From Flavobacterium sp. (GTDB lineage: Bacteria; Bacteroidota; Bacteroidia; Flavobacteriales; Flavobacteriaceae): a stretch of DNA of 44,255 nucleotides. This document shows, piece by piece, positions 29,701 to 37,013 of the stretch. The translations under genes were made by a program, and so were the position numbers. Under the pieces are notes generated by a model. That model worked only from the letters and a program-made list of their open reading frames with translations. It was not told the origin of the DNA and made no database searches. The stretch spans positions 1-44,255 of the forward strand of contig NZ_JAIXUB010000021.1 in NCBI RefSeq assembly GCF_027484205.1. Direction: 5' to 3'. Each line of letters opens with the position of its first letter. The stretch's first letter is position 1.

Positions 29701-31052
29701 TTGGTGTTTTAACAAGTGTAAAAAATATAACTATTGATTATACAGAAAATAAAGGAACAATTCTTCCAGGATATACTCCAGGAATTGGATTCTTTGGAAC
29801 TGCAAAACCAACTTTAGGATTTGCTTTTGGAAGTCAAGATGATGTTCGTTTTCTTGCGGCGCAAAATGGTTGGTTAACTAACTATCAAGATTTTAATCAA
29901 AATTTCTCTCAAGTAACTAATAAATCATTGAATTTTAATGCAGAGATGATTTTGTTCCCTGATTTTACAGTTAATTTTACCGCAAATAGAATTTACGCAG
30001 ATAATTTCTCTGAGCAATATGATGTGAGTTCTGATGGGACATATAACTCAAGATCGCCCTATAATACTGGAAATTTTGCTATTTCTACCGTTATGTTAAA
30101 ATCTGCTTTCAAACAAAGTGATGAAAATTATTCTTCTGCGTTTAATGATTTTAGAGGTAATAGAATTATTGTTGCAGATAGATTAGCCACACAATATTAT
30201 GGAAACTCACTTTTTGCAAGAGATGCTGAAGGTTATCCTGTTGGATTTGGAAAAAACAGTCAAGCAGTATTAATTCCATCTTTATTATCAGCTTACACTG
30301 GTTTATATACTTTTGGAGCTAATGATTCTGCTAAAGATATTTCATTGAAAGCTTTCAGAAATGTTCCAATTCCTAACTGGACAATAAAATATACCGGATT
30401 GATGCGTTATAAATTCTTTAAGGATAACTTCAAAAAGTTTTCTATCAATCATGGTTATAAAGCAATGTACACTATTAATTCGTTCCGTTCTAATTTTGAA
30501 TACGATCAAAACCCAACAGGACTTGATACAGGTGGAAATGTCAACAATAAATTAATTATTGGAAATATTAACTTAGAAGAGCATTTTAGTCCGTTAGTAA
30601 AAGTTGATTTTGAATTAAAAAACTCTTTCAGATTTAATGCGGAAATGAAAAAAGATAGAGTACTTTCGATGAGTTTTGACAATAATTTGCTGACAGAAGT
30701 TAACGGATTAGAATATATCGTTGGTCTTGGATACAGAATTAAAGATGTAATTCTAAATTCGCAATATGCAGATAACTCTCAAGGAATTATTAAAAGTGAC
30801 ATCAATATGAAAGTTGATTTCTCTTATAGAAATAATAAAACTATTGTACGTTATTTAGATTATGATAACAATCAATTAGGTGGAGGACAAAATATTTGGT
30901 CTGCAAAATTGACGGCTGATTATTCTTTTAGTAAAAACCTAACAGCAATTTTCTTTTACGATCATTCATTTTCTAAAGCTGTAATTTCAACCTCTTTCCC
31001 ATTGACAAACATAAGAAGTGGATTTACATTGCGATACAACTTTGGGAACTAA
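23763..31052 (+). CDS. sprA: Cell-surface gliding and type IX secretion translocon protein SprA (Sov)
   Basis: SprA is the giant outer-membrane barrel that forms the type IX secretion channel and is needed for gliding. The product is 2429 residues from the ATG at 23763, giving a signal peptide that ends SWNSFSQ. An alternative TTG at 23739 would add eight residues. Recognisable parts are the early SprA_N region (RNLLPRYYVNSSFFETVFGG, then VEMDLGVRYTKQDNPSF), its second copy (KLPNMDTDVPSNISVRGEIAF with YVDDFEGSQTTIDMR), and a long series of amphipathic strands ending in TLRYNFGN. Length and order match the family. A Lys/Pro-rich linker (KKPTPKPTVAPKPGEK) occurs around residue 1955. The gene is intact. 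Confidence 0.95.
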   Translation: MQSAFRVSILLLLLFSSWNSFSQVDENDTIPKGSDLGKIKLGNPPSIVDAYKYDPVTDKYIFSSTFDGFNINYPIILTPKEYEQLVLRESIKKYFKEKSDAIDGKKEGTEEAKRNLLPRYYVNSSFFETVFGGNTIDVKPTGSVEMDLGVRYTKQDNPSFSPRNRSTTTFDFDQRISMSLQGKVGTRLNVNANYDTQSTFAFQNLIKLEYDPTVGGGEDSILQKLEIGNVSMPLNSSLIRGAQSLFGVKAQLQFGKTTFTGVFSEQKSQTKSVTSQGGGTIENFELFALDYDSDRHFFLSQYFRNKYDNSLRNYPNIDSRIQITRLEVWVTNRQNRVSTTNNNLRNIIALQDLGESTYTGLSNNQLVAIDPIPPTFFIFNPTETPPDNDGNVPSDNKNNQYDPALIGTTGLLNGDIREIVTSSSGFNTTVSEGIDYSKLENARKLSPNEYTYHPQLGYVSLQQRLANDEVLAVAYQYTIGDEVYQVGEFGTDGATATEVNPSGVPETQTLILKLLKSNLTNVQKPVWNLMMKNIYQIQGGYNLQQEDFRFNILYTDPSPLNYITPAGTTPLPADVAETPLLRVFNLDRLNYNNDPQAGGDGFFDFLTSASTISSQPSNPSSGVTQPNAPGITVDQQNGRLIFTTVEPFGKHLFEKLRTTASENYQGDPNSIADYNENQKKYVFRTMYASTQAAALQESEKNKFLLRGKYKSSGGDGIPIGAFNVPKGSVVVTAGGRVLVEGVDYSVNYQAGRVQILDPSLQASNTPIEVSVENNSVFGQQTRRFFGVNVEHKFSDKFQVGATFLKMTERPFTQKSNYGQESVNNTIFGANLNYSTEVPFLTRLVNKLPNMDTDVPSNISVRGEIAFLKPDTPKADQFEGESTIYVDDFEGSQTTIDMRSPLSWYLSSTPERNSDSDYLDFGATSSGLEYGHKRARLAWYNIDPTFYTQRPAGITDDDLSLNTTRRIFSSELYPETDIVQGQSQVINTLNLSYFPTERGPYNFNPAAATTNDLPNPTENFGGITRPINSTNFEQGNVEFMQFWILDPYVGNGAIDGGNAGKIYFNLGEISEDILKDGRKQYENGLPEAGSTTPTSSTIWGQVPGSQSLIYAFDTSGANRAVQDVGLDGFNDDQERTLPDVNPAFYAQPDPAADNYQYFLQASGNVIDRYRNYNGLQGNSPIEVTDTNRGSTTVPDVEDINRDNTMNTINAYYEYSIDISPSSLATTGQNYITDIRPTTVTLPNGSTTQARWIQFKIPVSEPENVIGGISDFRTIRFMRMFMTGFQQPLTVRFGALDLVRGEWRRYTSYLDYNDTNISDDDTTFDVQAVNIQENGDRTPIPYVTPPGVVREQNYQNNTLINQNEQSLSLRGTGLEAGDSRAVFKNVSVDMRQFNKLKMFLHAEALPADEPSLEDNEMVAFIRFGNDFINNYYQVEIPLKKTLQNASSSAEEVWPEENEIDLTLALLTKLKIQAMGIDPSTLPLDGVYYQNEEDLEPSAASKPNKLRLGIKGNPNFGLVRTLMVGIKNQTDVLNTTEHPLNPREISGEVWFNELRLAEMDNKGGMAAVLNVDANFADFATISSTGRMSTIGFGSLEQGPNERSREDIKQYNIVTNLSLGKLLPKKWGINLPFNYSVGEEIITPEYDPFNQDIRLDQLLDNTTDAAERRNIENRAIDYTKRKSINFIGVKKERSPEQKQRFYDPENLTLSYSYNQVDRHNYEIEDYIDQQVNTAADYTFAFKPKAVEPFKKVKAFKKSSYWKLLSDFNFNYLPSNISFSTNINRQYNEQQFRLVDVEGIGLEKLYRRNFLFNYQYGFNYNLTKELKLNFTASSNNIVRNYLDENNEPDNSYNIWTDYWNPGSANQHNQQLVVNYALPINKIPFLSFINSNYTYTGDYSWQRASLAMQEVESGGITYNLGNTIQNAASHRLNTKFTMETLYKYLGLTKGKKPTPKPTVAPKPGEKVVAVKPQVQKERGVFMDGLIGVLTSVKNITIDYTENKGTILPGYTPGIGFFGTAKPTLGFAFGSQDDVRFLAAQNGWLTNYQDFNQNFSQVTNKSLNFNAEMILFPDFTVNFTANRIYADNFSEQYDVSSDGTYNSRSPYNTGNFAISTVMLKSAFKQSDENYSSAFNDFRGNRIIVADRLATQYYGNSLFARDAEGYPVGFGKNSQAVLIPSLLSAYTGLYTFGANDSAKDISLKAFRNVPIPNWTIKYTGLMRYKFFKDNFKKFSINHGYKAMYTINSFRSNFEYDQNPTGLDTGGNVNNKLIIGNINLEEHFSPLVKVDFELKNSFRFNAEMKKDRVLSMSFDNNLLTEVNGLEYIVGLGYRIKDVILNSQYADNSQGIIKSDINMKVDFSYRNNKTIVRYLDYDNNQLGGGQNIWSAKLTADYSFSKNLTAIFFYDHSFSKAVISTSFPLTNIRSGFTLRYNFGN

Positions 31053-31099
31053 TTAAAATTGTGATAAAAATCATTTTTAAAATAAAATAAGAAGCCCTA

Positions 31100-31107
31100 C
31101 ATTTGGC
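31100..31107 (+). promoter_or_regulatory. -7 promoter element of gcvH
   Basis: TACATTTG fits TAnnTTTG, 39 nt before the gcvH ATG. No clear -33 TTTG is seen at the right distance. Confidence 0.5.
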
Positions 31108-31146
31108 ATGAAAATAAAATTAACAAACTAACTAACTATTATCAGA

Positions 31147-31524
31147 ATGATACCAGCTAACTTAAAATACACAAAAGATCACGAATGGGTTTCTCTTGAT
31201 GGAGATGTTGCTACAGTAGGAATTACTCATTTTGCTCAAAGCGAACTTGGAGATATTGTTTATGTTGAAGTTGAAACACTTGATCAAACTTTAGAAAAAG
31301 ATGAAGTTTTTGGAACTGTTGAAGCAGTAAAAACAGTTTCAGATTTGTTTTTACCTTTAGCAGGTGAAATTATTGAATTCAACGAAGACCTTGAAAGAAA
31401 TCCAGAAAATGTAAATTCTGATCCTTATGGAAAAGGCTGGATGATTAAAGTAAAAGTAGCTGATGTTTCTCAATATGATGAATTATTAGATAGCGAAGCT
31501 TACGCAAGTTTAATTGGTGCTTAA
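31147..31524 (+). CDS. gcvH: Glycine cleavage system H protein
   Basis: GcvH carries the aminomethyl group on a lipoyl arm between the P, T and L proteins of glycine cleavage. The 125-residue product has the normal length, with the lipoylated lysine at K62 in [16 protein letters not shown]. The segments [10 protein letters not shown] and NPYxxGW-like [13 protein letters not shown] are typical. The other gcv genes are not in the window, which is usual in Flavobacteria, where gcvH stands next to sprA. Confidence 0.96.
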   Translation: MIPANLKYTKDHEWVSLDGDVATVGITHFAQSELGDIVYVEVETLDQTLEKDEVFGTVEAVKTVSDLFLPLAGEIIEFNEDLERNPENVNSDPYGKGWMIKVKVADVSQYDELLDSEAYASLIGA

Positions 31525-31891
31525 TAAAAAAACATTTCTCTTACTTGCCACTCTGTGGACAATTGTTATAACTGTTTTAAGTTTAATAACATTTGATTCT
31601 TCTATTGGTAGTGAAATTAAAATTCCAAATAAAGACAAAATGGTTCATTTTGTCTTTTATTTTTTATTTGTAATACTTTGGAATTTATACATTGACTTTA
31701 AAATGTTTCATCCTAAAAAAGCAATTGTGATTTTGTTTACTGCAATTGGCTATGGGGTTTTAATGGAAATTTTTCAAGGAATATTTACAACTGAAAGAAC
31801 AGCAGATGCGATAGATGTTTTAGCTAATTCTACTGGTGCAATTATAGGATTAATTACCACGAAAATATATTTTCAAAATAAAACACATTAA
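31517..31891 (+). CDS. VanZ-like family membrane protein
   Basis: A 124-residue protein with four hydrophobic helices and the VanZ-like signature: [16 protein letters not shown], and [32 protein letters not shown] with the conserved E, Q, R and D residues. VanZ itself affects teicoplanin resistance; the role of chromosomal members like this is unknown. No ATG is available. GTG at 31517 (giving [10 protein letters not shown]) or the TTG one codon earlier is the likely start, and the gene overlaps the 3' end of gcvH by 8 nt. Overlap and spacing indicate translational coupling with gcvH. Confidence 0.85.
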   Translation: MLNKKTFLLLATLWTIVITVLSLITFDSSIGSEIKIPNKDKMVHFVFYFLFVILWNLYIDFKMFHPKKAIVILFTAIGYGVLMEIFQGIFTTERTADAIDVLANSTGAIIGLITTKIYFQNKTH

Positions 31892-31895
31892 GAAT

Positions 31896-31917
31896 CTCAC
31901 ATTAGTGGGTTTTTTTT
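31896..31917 (+). terminator. Probable terminator after the VanZ-like gene
   Basis: CTCAC (31896-31900) pairs with GTGGG (31905-31909) including one G-U pair, loop ATTA, followed by eight T's. The stem is short. Confidence 0.5.
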
Positions 31918-31948
31918 AATTTTACCATAAATATTTATTTTTAATAGA

Positions 31949-32692
31949 ATGAAAATCAAACAATATCTTGATTCTACTTATTTGAAAACGGCTGAACAAG
32001 CAGGATTGACTGTTGAAGAAAATAAAGAAATCGTAAAAGGTTTTGTTCAAGAAGCTATTGATGAAGGATTCAAACTTATCATGATTCGTCCTGATATGGT
32101 TGCTATGGCCAGAAAAATGATTAATGATGCTAATTCAAAAGTTACCATAGGAACTGTAATTGGTTTTCACGAAGGCACAAAATCACTTGAAGATAAGTTA
32201 ATAGAAGCCAATAAAGCAATAATTGATGGCGCAGATGATTTAGATTATGTTTGCAATTATGAAGCTTTTAAAAAGGGTGAAATAGATTTAGTTAAAAAGG
32301 AAATTCTAGAAGGAACAAAACTAGGTTTAGACCATCATAAAATTGTAAAATGGATTATTGAAGTTGTTGCTTTAACAGATATGCAAATAATTCAATTGTC
32401 AACACTCATTAAAAATGTTGTGATTGCTAATTTTAAAGAAGAAAACTATCAATCCGTTTTTGTAAAATCATCAACAGGATTCTTTAAAACTGAAAATAAT
32501 TTACCAAATGGCGCTACTGTTCCATCGATTATAATAATGCTTGAAAATAGCTCGCCACTTCCTGTAAAAGCTGCAGGCGGAGTTCGAACATATGAAGAAG
32601 CAGTGCAAATGATTAATCTTGGTGTAAAAAGAATTGGAACTTCTGCTGCAAAAGCAATTGCAAATGGGGCAGAATCAAATAGTGATTATTAA
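31949..32692 (+). CDS. deoC: Deoxyribose-phosphate aldolase
   Basis: DeoC cleaves 2-deoxyribose 5-phosphate to acetaldehyde and glyceraldehyde 3-phosphate in deoxynucleoside catabolism. The 247-residue product has the class I aldolase barrel. The Schiff-base lysine is K173 in FVKSSTGF, the second lysine K207 is in VKAAGGVR, and the acidic segment is DGADDLDYV (about 93-101). Early motif VTIGTVIGFHEG is typical. It ends 9 nt before the next gene and is probably co-transcribed with it. Confidence 0.95.
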   Translation: MKIKQYLDSTYLKTAEQAGLTVEENKEIVKGFVQEAIDEGFKLIMIRPDMVAMARKMINDANSKVTIGTVIGFHEGTKSLEDKLIEANKAIIDGADDLDYVCNYEAFKKGEIDLVKKEILEGTKLGLDHHKIVKWIIEVVALTDMQIIQLSTLIKNVVIANFKEENYQSVFVKSSTGFFKTENNLPNGATVPSIIIMLENSSPLPVKAAGGVRTYEEAVQMINLGVKRIGTSAAKAIANGAESNSDY

Positions 32693-32701
32693 TTTTATCC
32701 T

Positions 32702-34813
32702 ATGAAAATGTATAAAAAAATTGCAATTGTATTTTTAGTATTTTGGTCTTTTGTTGCAAATTCTCAAAATAAATTAAGTGAGCAATTTCCTGTTTTTCCT
32801 AACTGTGAAGGAAAGCAATCAAAAGAATTAGAAATTTGTTTTTACAATGAAGTACAAACATTTGTATATAATAATTTCCAAGTTCCTGAAAATTTAAAAA
32901 GCGCAAAAACGGTAGTTGTTGTACTTTTTGAGGTTAATGAAAATGGTAATTTTAAAGTACAATATGTTGATGCAAATGACGAAAGCTTAGTTGCAGAAAG
33001 TAAACGAGTTTTTTCAAAATTACCTAAAATTAAACCATCAACCTATGCAGGAAATACAACGTATTCTAAGTATTCGATTCGAATTCCAATACCATTGCAA
33101 AATCCTGCCGAGATTCCTTTTTTAGAATTAACTCCTTCAAAAAATAGTATCTCATCAACAAAAGGAAATACTGAAAAGGAATTGACAGAAATTGATAGTT
33201 TAAAGTATAATAAATTTCAAAATCCTCAATTTAAATCACATTTAAGCATTCCGCTGTCTCATAGTTATTATTCCCAATTTGATGCTGCAATGAATCAAGT
33301 TGGAGCAAATAATCATACCGTTTCAAAACCATACACTTTTTCAGAAGTTTCTAAGTATTATAATTTAGTAGATGCCAACTCAAAATTAATGAAAAACAAA
33401 ACCACTTGGTGGGGAAAAAAGTTATGGAATGAGAGTATGGTTCAAATTCAAGGTGAGGATTATTGGTTTACATTGAACCCAATTTTTGATTTACAATTTG
33501 GGAAAAGTGATCCAAGTGAGGCAAAATATACTTATGTAAACACACGTGGACTTCAAGCTCGTGGAGGTTTAGGCAAACAAATAAATTTTACAACAACAAT
33601 TTACGAAAGTCAAGGACGATTTGCGGATTATTTCAATAGATATGCTGAATCCATTGCGCCAGCAGGAGGAAATCCAGCAATTATTCCAGGAATAGGAATA
33701 GCAAAAGAATTTAAAACTGATGCTTACGATTTTCCTTTAGCAGAAGCCAATTTAACTTTTGCTCCAAATAAATTTTTCGACTTGCAATTGGGTTATGGTA
33801 GAAATTTCCTTGGTGATGGATATCGTTCATTACTTTTGAGTGATGGTGCAAGTCCATATCCTTTTTTTAAAATAAATACCACTTTTTGGAAGATAAAATA
33901 TACTAATACTTATATGTGGATGAAAGATGTTCGTGATGCAGTAACAATCGATCGAACGTATGCAACAAAATATGTTGCCAATCACTACTTGAGTTGGAAT
34001 GTAACTAAAAAATTCAATTTAGGATTTTTTGAATCTGTGGTTTGGAGCAATCAAAATGACAGAGGTTTTGATATGAGTTTTGTTAATCCAATTATTTTTT
34101 ATCGAGCAGTAGAATTTTCATCTTCTTCACGAAGCGGAAATGCACTTTTAGGATTGACAGGAAAATATAAATGGAACAATCAAATCAATTTTTACGGGCA
34201 ATTTCTATTAGATGAATTTTCTCTTGGAGATATGAAATCAGGTGAAAAATCATGGAAAAATAAATTTGGATATCAACTTGGAGCAAAATATTATAATGCG
34301 TTTAATATTAAAAATTTATTGCTTCAAGCAGAATATAACCATGTTCGTCCTTATGTGTATGCGCATAGCGAAATTATCACTAATTATGGTCACAACAATC
34401 AAAGTTTAGGACATCAATGGGGTGGAAATTTTAGAGAATTTATAGCAATTGCTCGTTACAACAAAGGAAGATATTTTGCAGATGCTAAAGTAACCATTGG
34501 AAAACGAGGATTAGATTTTGCTAATTCTGGTGCAAATTCAAATTATGGAAGTAATATTTACAGAGATTATGACGAAGAAAGATTTGCTAATACTGGAGTT
34601 GAAATAGGACAAGGAAACAAAACCAATGTTTTCATAGCCGATATGCAAGCTGGATATTTAATTAATCCTGCCACAAACCTAAAACTTTTTGGAAGTGTAA
34701 TCTACAGAAACTTCAATCCATCAACCGAAAATCTAACCGATTTTAAAGAAAGTACTACGTGGTTTTCTGTAGGAGTTCGTTGTGATATATTTAATTGGTA
34801 TTTAGATTATTAG
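32702..34813 (+). CDS. remB: Probable gliding motility protein RemB (outer-membrane associated)
   Basis: A 703-residue secreted protein with a signal peptide ending VANSQ (about residue 21). Residues 25-140 form a TonB C-terminal-like module: VVVVLFEVNENGNFKVQYVD and AESKRVFSKLPKIKPSTY. The rest (about 210-703) is rich in aromatic, alternating strands ending FSVGVRCDIFNWYLDY, consistent with an outer-membrane beta-barrel. I assign RemB from this architecture and from its position four genes after sprA (gcvH, vanZ, deoC, remB), matching my memory of the F. johnsoniae order. RemB is needed for spreading on agar and is not a core gliding component. Its mechanism is not known. Confidence 0.75.
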   Translation: MKMYKKIAIVFLVFWSFVANSQNKLSEQFPVFPNCEGKQSKELEICFYNEVQTFVYNNFQVPENLKSAKTVVVVLFEVNENGNFKVQYVDANDESLVAESKRVFSKLPKIKPSTYAGNTTYSKYSIRIPIPLQNPAEIPFLELTPSKNSISSTKGNTEKELTEIDSLKYNKFQNPQFKSHLSIPLSHSYYSQFDAAMNQVGANNHTVSKPYTFSEVSKYYNLVDANSKLMKNKTTWWGKKLWNESMVQIQGEDYWFTLNPIFDLQFGKSDPSEAKYTYVNTRGLQARGGLGKQINFTTTIYESQGRFADYFNRYAESIAPAGGNPAIIPGIGIAKEFKTDAYDFPLAEANLTFAPNKFFDLQLGYGRNFLGDGYRSLLLSDGASPYPFFKINTTFWKIKYTNTYMWMKDVRDAVTIDRTYATKYVANHYLSWNVTKKFNLGFFESVVWSNQNDRGFDMSFVNPIIFYRAVEFSSSSRSGNALLGLTGKYKWNNQINFYGQFLLDEFSLGDMKSGEKSWKNKFGYQLGAKYYNAFNIKNLLLQAEYNHVRPYVYAHSEIITNYGHNNQSLGHQWGGNFREFIAIARYNKGRYFADAKVTIGKRGLDFANSGANSNYGSNIYRDYDEERFANTGVEIGQGNKTNVFIADMQAGYLINPATNLKLFGSVIYRNFNPSTENLTDFKESTTWFSVGVRCDIFNWYLDY

Positions 34814-34848
34814 AAGAATTTAGTTATTGAAATCAGTTAATTAAATTT

Positions 34849-36576
34849 ATGCGTAATTATTTTATTGTTATTTTATTACTTACAAATGCTATATCCTTTT
34901 CTCAACAAGAAAATGAGATATCTGATAGTGACTATAAAAAATTACAAGCAAGAGCTAGACTAAATATTAACAATAGTGTTGATAGTTCTTTTTATTATGC
35001 AAATAAAATAGAAAAATCTTCTAATAATATTCATAAGGCATTTGCTAAAGGCATAAAATCGTATTTATATCAAAAAAAAAATGATACAATTCAATCTAAT
35101 AAAAATTATGTTTTAGCTAATGAACTTATAAATAAATCTAGTGACTCTTATGAAAAAACTAGAACTAAAGCTTTGATTTTAAATTATAAAGGATTGACAG
35201 AATGGAAGAGAAAAAATTTTTCAGAAGCATTAAAATCTTATTTCAAAGCAAAAGAATTAGCAAATTTAATTAATGAAAAAGCACTAGTTATAACTTTAAA
35301 TACAAATATTGCTTTGTTGTATGCAGATACCGGCGACTTTGACAATGCAATCAAAATCACAAAACAATCAAATAAGTTTATAGATAAAAATTCATTACTC
35401 TATGATGATGAAAGTTTAAAGCTAAACAAGAGTTTAATTAATTTAAACATAGGTAATTATTTTTTTAAGAAGTACGTTGAAGATACTAAGTTTATAGAGT
35501 TTTTAGACTCATCTGAAGTATATTTTCAAAAGTGTATTGTGTTTTCAAAAAAAATACATGAAAATAAATTTATTGCTCAAAGAAATTTAGCAAGTATTTA
35601 TCATTTTAAAGGAAAATATGATAAGGCCGAATTGCTACTTGTATCAGCTTTGTCAATTTCAAAGGATAAGAAATTTGAAAATGAATATTTTGATATAATT
35701 TATAATATTGGAGATTTGTATTATTATAAAAAAGATTATTTAAAAGCATTAATTTATTTTAAAAAGACAGATTCCATATATCTAAGAAGTAAAATTTCTC
35801 CAATAAATTATATAAAATCAAATTATTTCCAAGCTAAAATTTATGATTCCATTGGAGATAATGAAAAAGCATTATATCACTCAAAAATTTATTTAAATAA
35901 TTTTGAAAAAAACGAATTTAAAGAAAATAACGAGATAGCTAAAGTTAACTTTCTCAGAAATAATGAAAATGTAAAAGAAGAAATTTCAAAAATTATAACT
36001 CAATCGGAACGCAAAATTCTTTTTAGAAATATTATTTTAGTTATTTCCATTTTATTTGCTTTAATAATTGTTTATTTTTTATGGAGAAATATTAAAATAA
36101 AAAATAAAACTCAACTTTTGTTTGATGAATTCAAATCTAATAATGTTAAACTAACTGATTTTAATGTTGCAGATTTAAAAAAACTTATTAAGCCAAGCGC
36201 AATATCAATTAGTGAAGAAAAAGAAAAAGAACTGTTAGAAAAACTTAAAGATTTAGAAAAAAAGAACTATTTTCTAAGACAAGATTTTTCACAAGCTTTT
36301 GTTTCAAAAAAGCTAAAAACAAACACTACATATATTTCAGTTATTGTAAATAAATATTATGATAAAACATTTAGTGAATACTCTAATGAATTAAAAATAA
36401 ATTACGCAATAAATGAAATGCTGAATAACCCAACCTACAGAAAATATTCTACACAAGCAATTGCAGAGAGTGTTGGTTTTAAAAATAATGTTTCATTTAC
36501 AAAGTCCTTTAATAAAAGAACAGGCTTAACGCCTGCTCAGTTTATTAAAAATATTGAAGATAAAATTAACTTCTAG
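34849..36576 (+). CDS. Membrane-anchored TPR/AraC-type regulator, module A
   Basis: A 575-residue predicted one-component regulator. Residues 1-19 are a signal peptide (ISFSQQ). Residues 30-370 are helical TPR repeats, for example WKRKNFSEALKSYFKAKELA and NIGDLYYYKKDYLKALIYF. A transmembrane helix (about 394-413) leads to a short coiled coil and a C-terminal AraC-type helix-turn-helix domain (about 480-571) with STQAIAESVGFKNNVSFTKS and RTGLTPAQFIKNI. The TPR part should be periplasmic and the DNA-binding part cytoplasmic, so it may sense extracytoplasmic peptides; this is inference. Its last 11 bases overlap antisense with the end of the minus-strand peptide gene. It is clearly paralogous to the protein at 40320-42059. 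It starts 35 nt after remB with no visible terminator between them. Confidence 0.85.
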   Translation: MRNYFIVILLLTNAISFSQQENEISDSDYKKLQARARLNINNSVDSSFYYANKIEKSSNNIHKAFAKGIKSYLYQKKNDTIQSNKNYVLANELINKSSDSYEKTRTKALILNYKGLTEWKRKNFSEALKSYFKAKELANLINEKALVITLNTNIALLYADTGDFDNAIKITKQSNKFIDKNSLLYDDESLKLNKSLINLNIGNYFFKKYVEDTKFIEFLDSSEVYFQKCIVFSKKIHENKFIAQRNLASIYHFKGKYDKAELLLVSALSISKDKKFENEYFDIIYNIGDLYYYKKDYLKALIYFKKTDSIYLRSKISPINYIKSNYFQAKIYDSIGDNEKALYHSKIYLNNFEKNEFKENNEIAKVNFLRNNENVKEEISKIITQSERKILFRNIILVISILFALIIVYFLWRNIKIKNKTQLLFDEFKSNNVKLTDFNVADLKKLIKPSAISISEEKEKELLEKLKDLEKKNYFLRQDFSQAFVSKKLKTNTTYISVIVNKYYDKTFSEYSNELKINYAINEMLNNPTYRKYSTQAIAESVGFKNNVSFTKSFNKRTGLTPAQFIKNIEDKINF

Positions 36577-36745
36577 GAGCAGTAGAACTTTCATCATCCT
36601 TATCATCTTTTCCTCCACCACTTCCACTTCCCGCCGTTTGGGAATTTCCTCCACCTGTTGTACCTCCACCATATATGGTGTTTAACTGTTTTCTGTTTAA
36701 TTCATCATGTTTAAATAAACTCACGGATAATTTTTTGATTTTCAT
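36566..36745 (-). CDS. Small double-glycine leader peptide without Cys, module A
   Basis: A 59-residue precursor. The leader (MKIKKLSVSLFKHDELNRK, then QLNTIYGG) ends at G26-G27 with a third Gly, matching the double-glycine export leaders common in Bacteroidetes natural-product precursors. The core is cysteine-free and almost entirely Gly, Thr, Ser, Asn and Asp/Lys (GTTGGGNSQT..., KDDKDDESS, ending APRS). It is convergent with regulator A and divergent from the VKOR fusion, the same position held by the minus-strand peptide in module B. A possible -7 box (TAATTTTG on the minus strand, 36784-36791) lies about 38 nt upstream. It may be a signal peptide, a cleaved-off glycine-rich product, or a precursor for modification; no modification enzyme is visible. 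Confidence 0.75.
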   Translation of the reverse strand: MKIKKLSVSLFKHDELNRKQLNTIYGGGTTGGGNSQTAGSGSGGGKDDKDDESSTAPRS

Positions 36746-36880
36746 AATTAATTTGGTTTTTAAATTGGTAATTTGTTATAACTCAAAATTAATCATAATT
36801 GTTTTGGCTAATTAAATTTTAAAGTTCATAAAAGGTTATTAAAAAAAAACTCAATAAAAATAAGGCTTTACAAGGTGTTT

Positions 36881-36937
36881 TGAAATTAGATATTTTATAA
36901 ATTGTCTATGTTATAATTTATAAAATATCTAATTTCA
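36881..36937. repeat. Perfect 23-bp inverted repeat in the divergent intergenic region
   Basis: Bases 36881-36903 and 36915-36937 are exact reverse complements (TGAAATTAGATATTTTATAA... against its mirror) around an 11-nt centre. It lies between the divergent minus-strand peptide and the VKOR fusion, 24 nt before a promoter-like TAAAATTTG (36963-36971). Neither side has a U-run, so it is not a usual terminator. An operator or a long mRNA hairpin is possible. The rest of the 268-nt gap shows no gene. Confidence 0.7.
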
Positions 36938-37013
36938 TTGTTTTAACTAGTGATTTTTATTATAAAATTTGTGGAAGAGAAGTCGAAACTTTCAATTCAT
37001 AAATTTATATATA

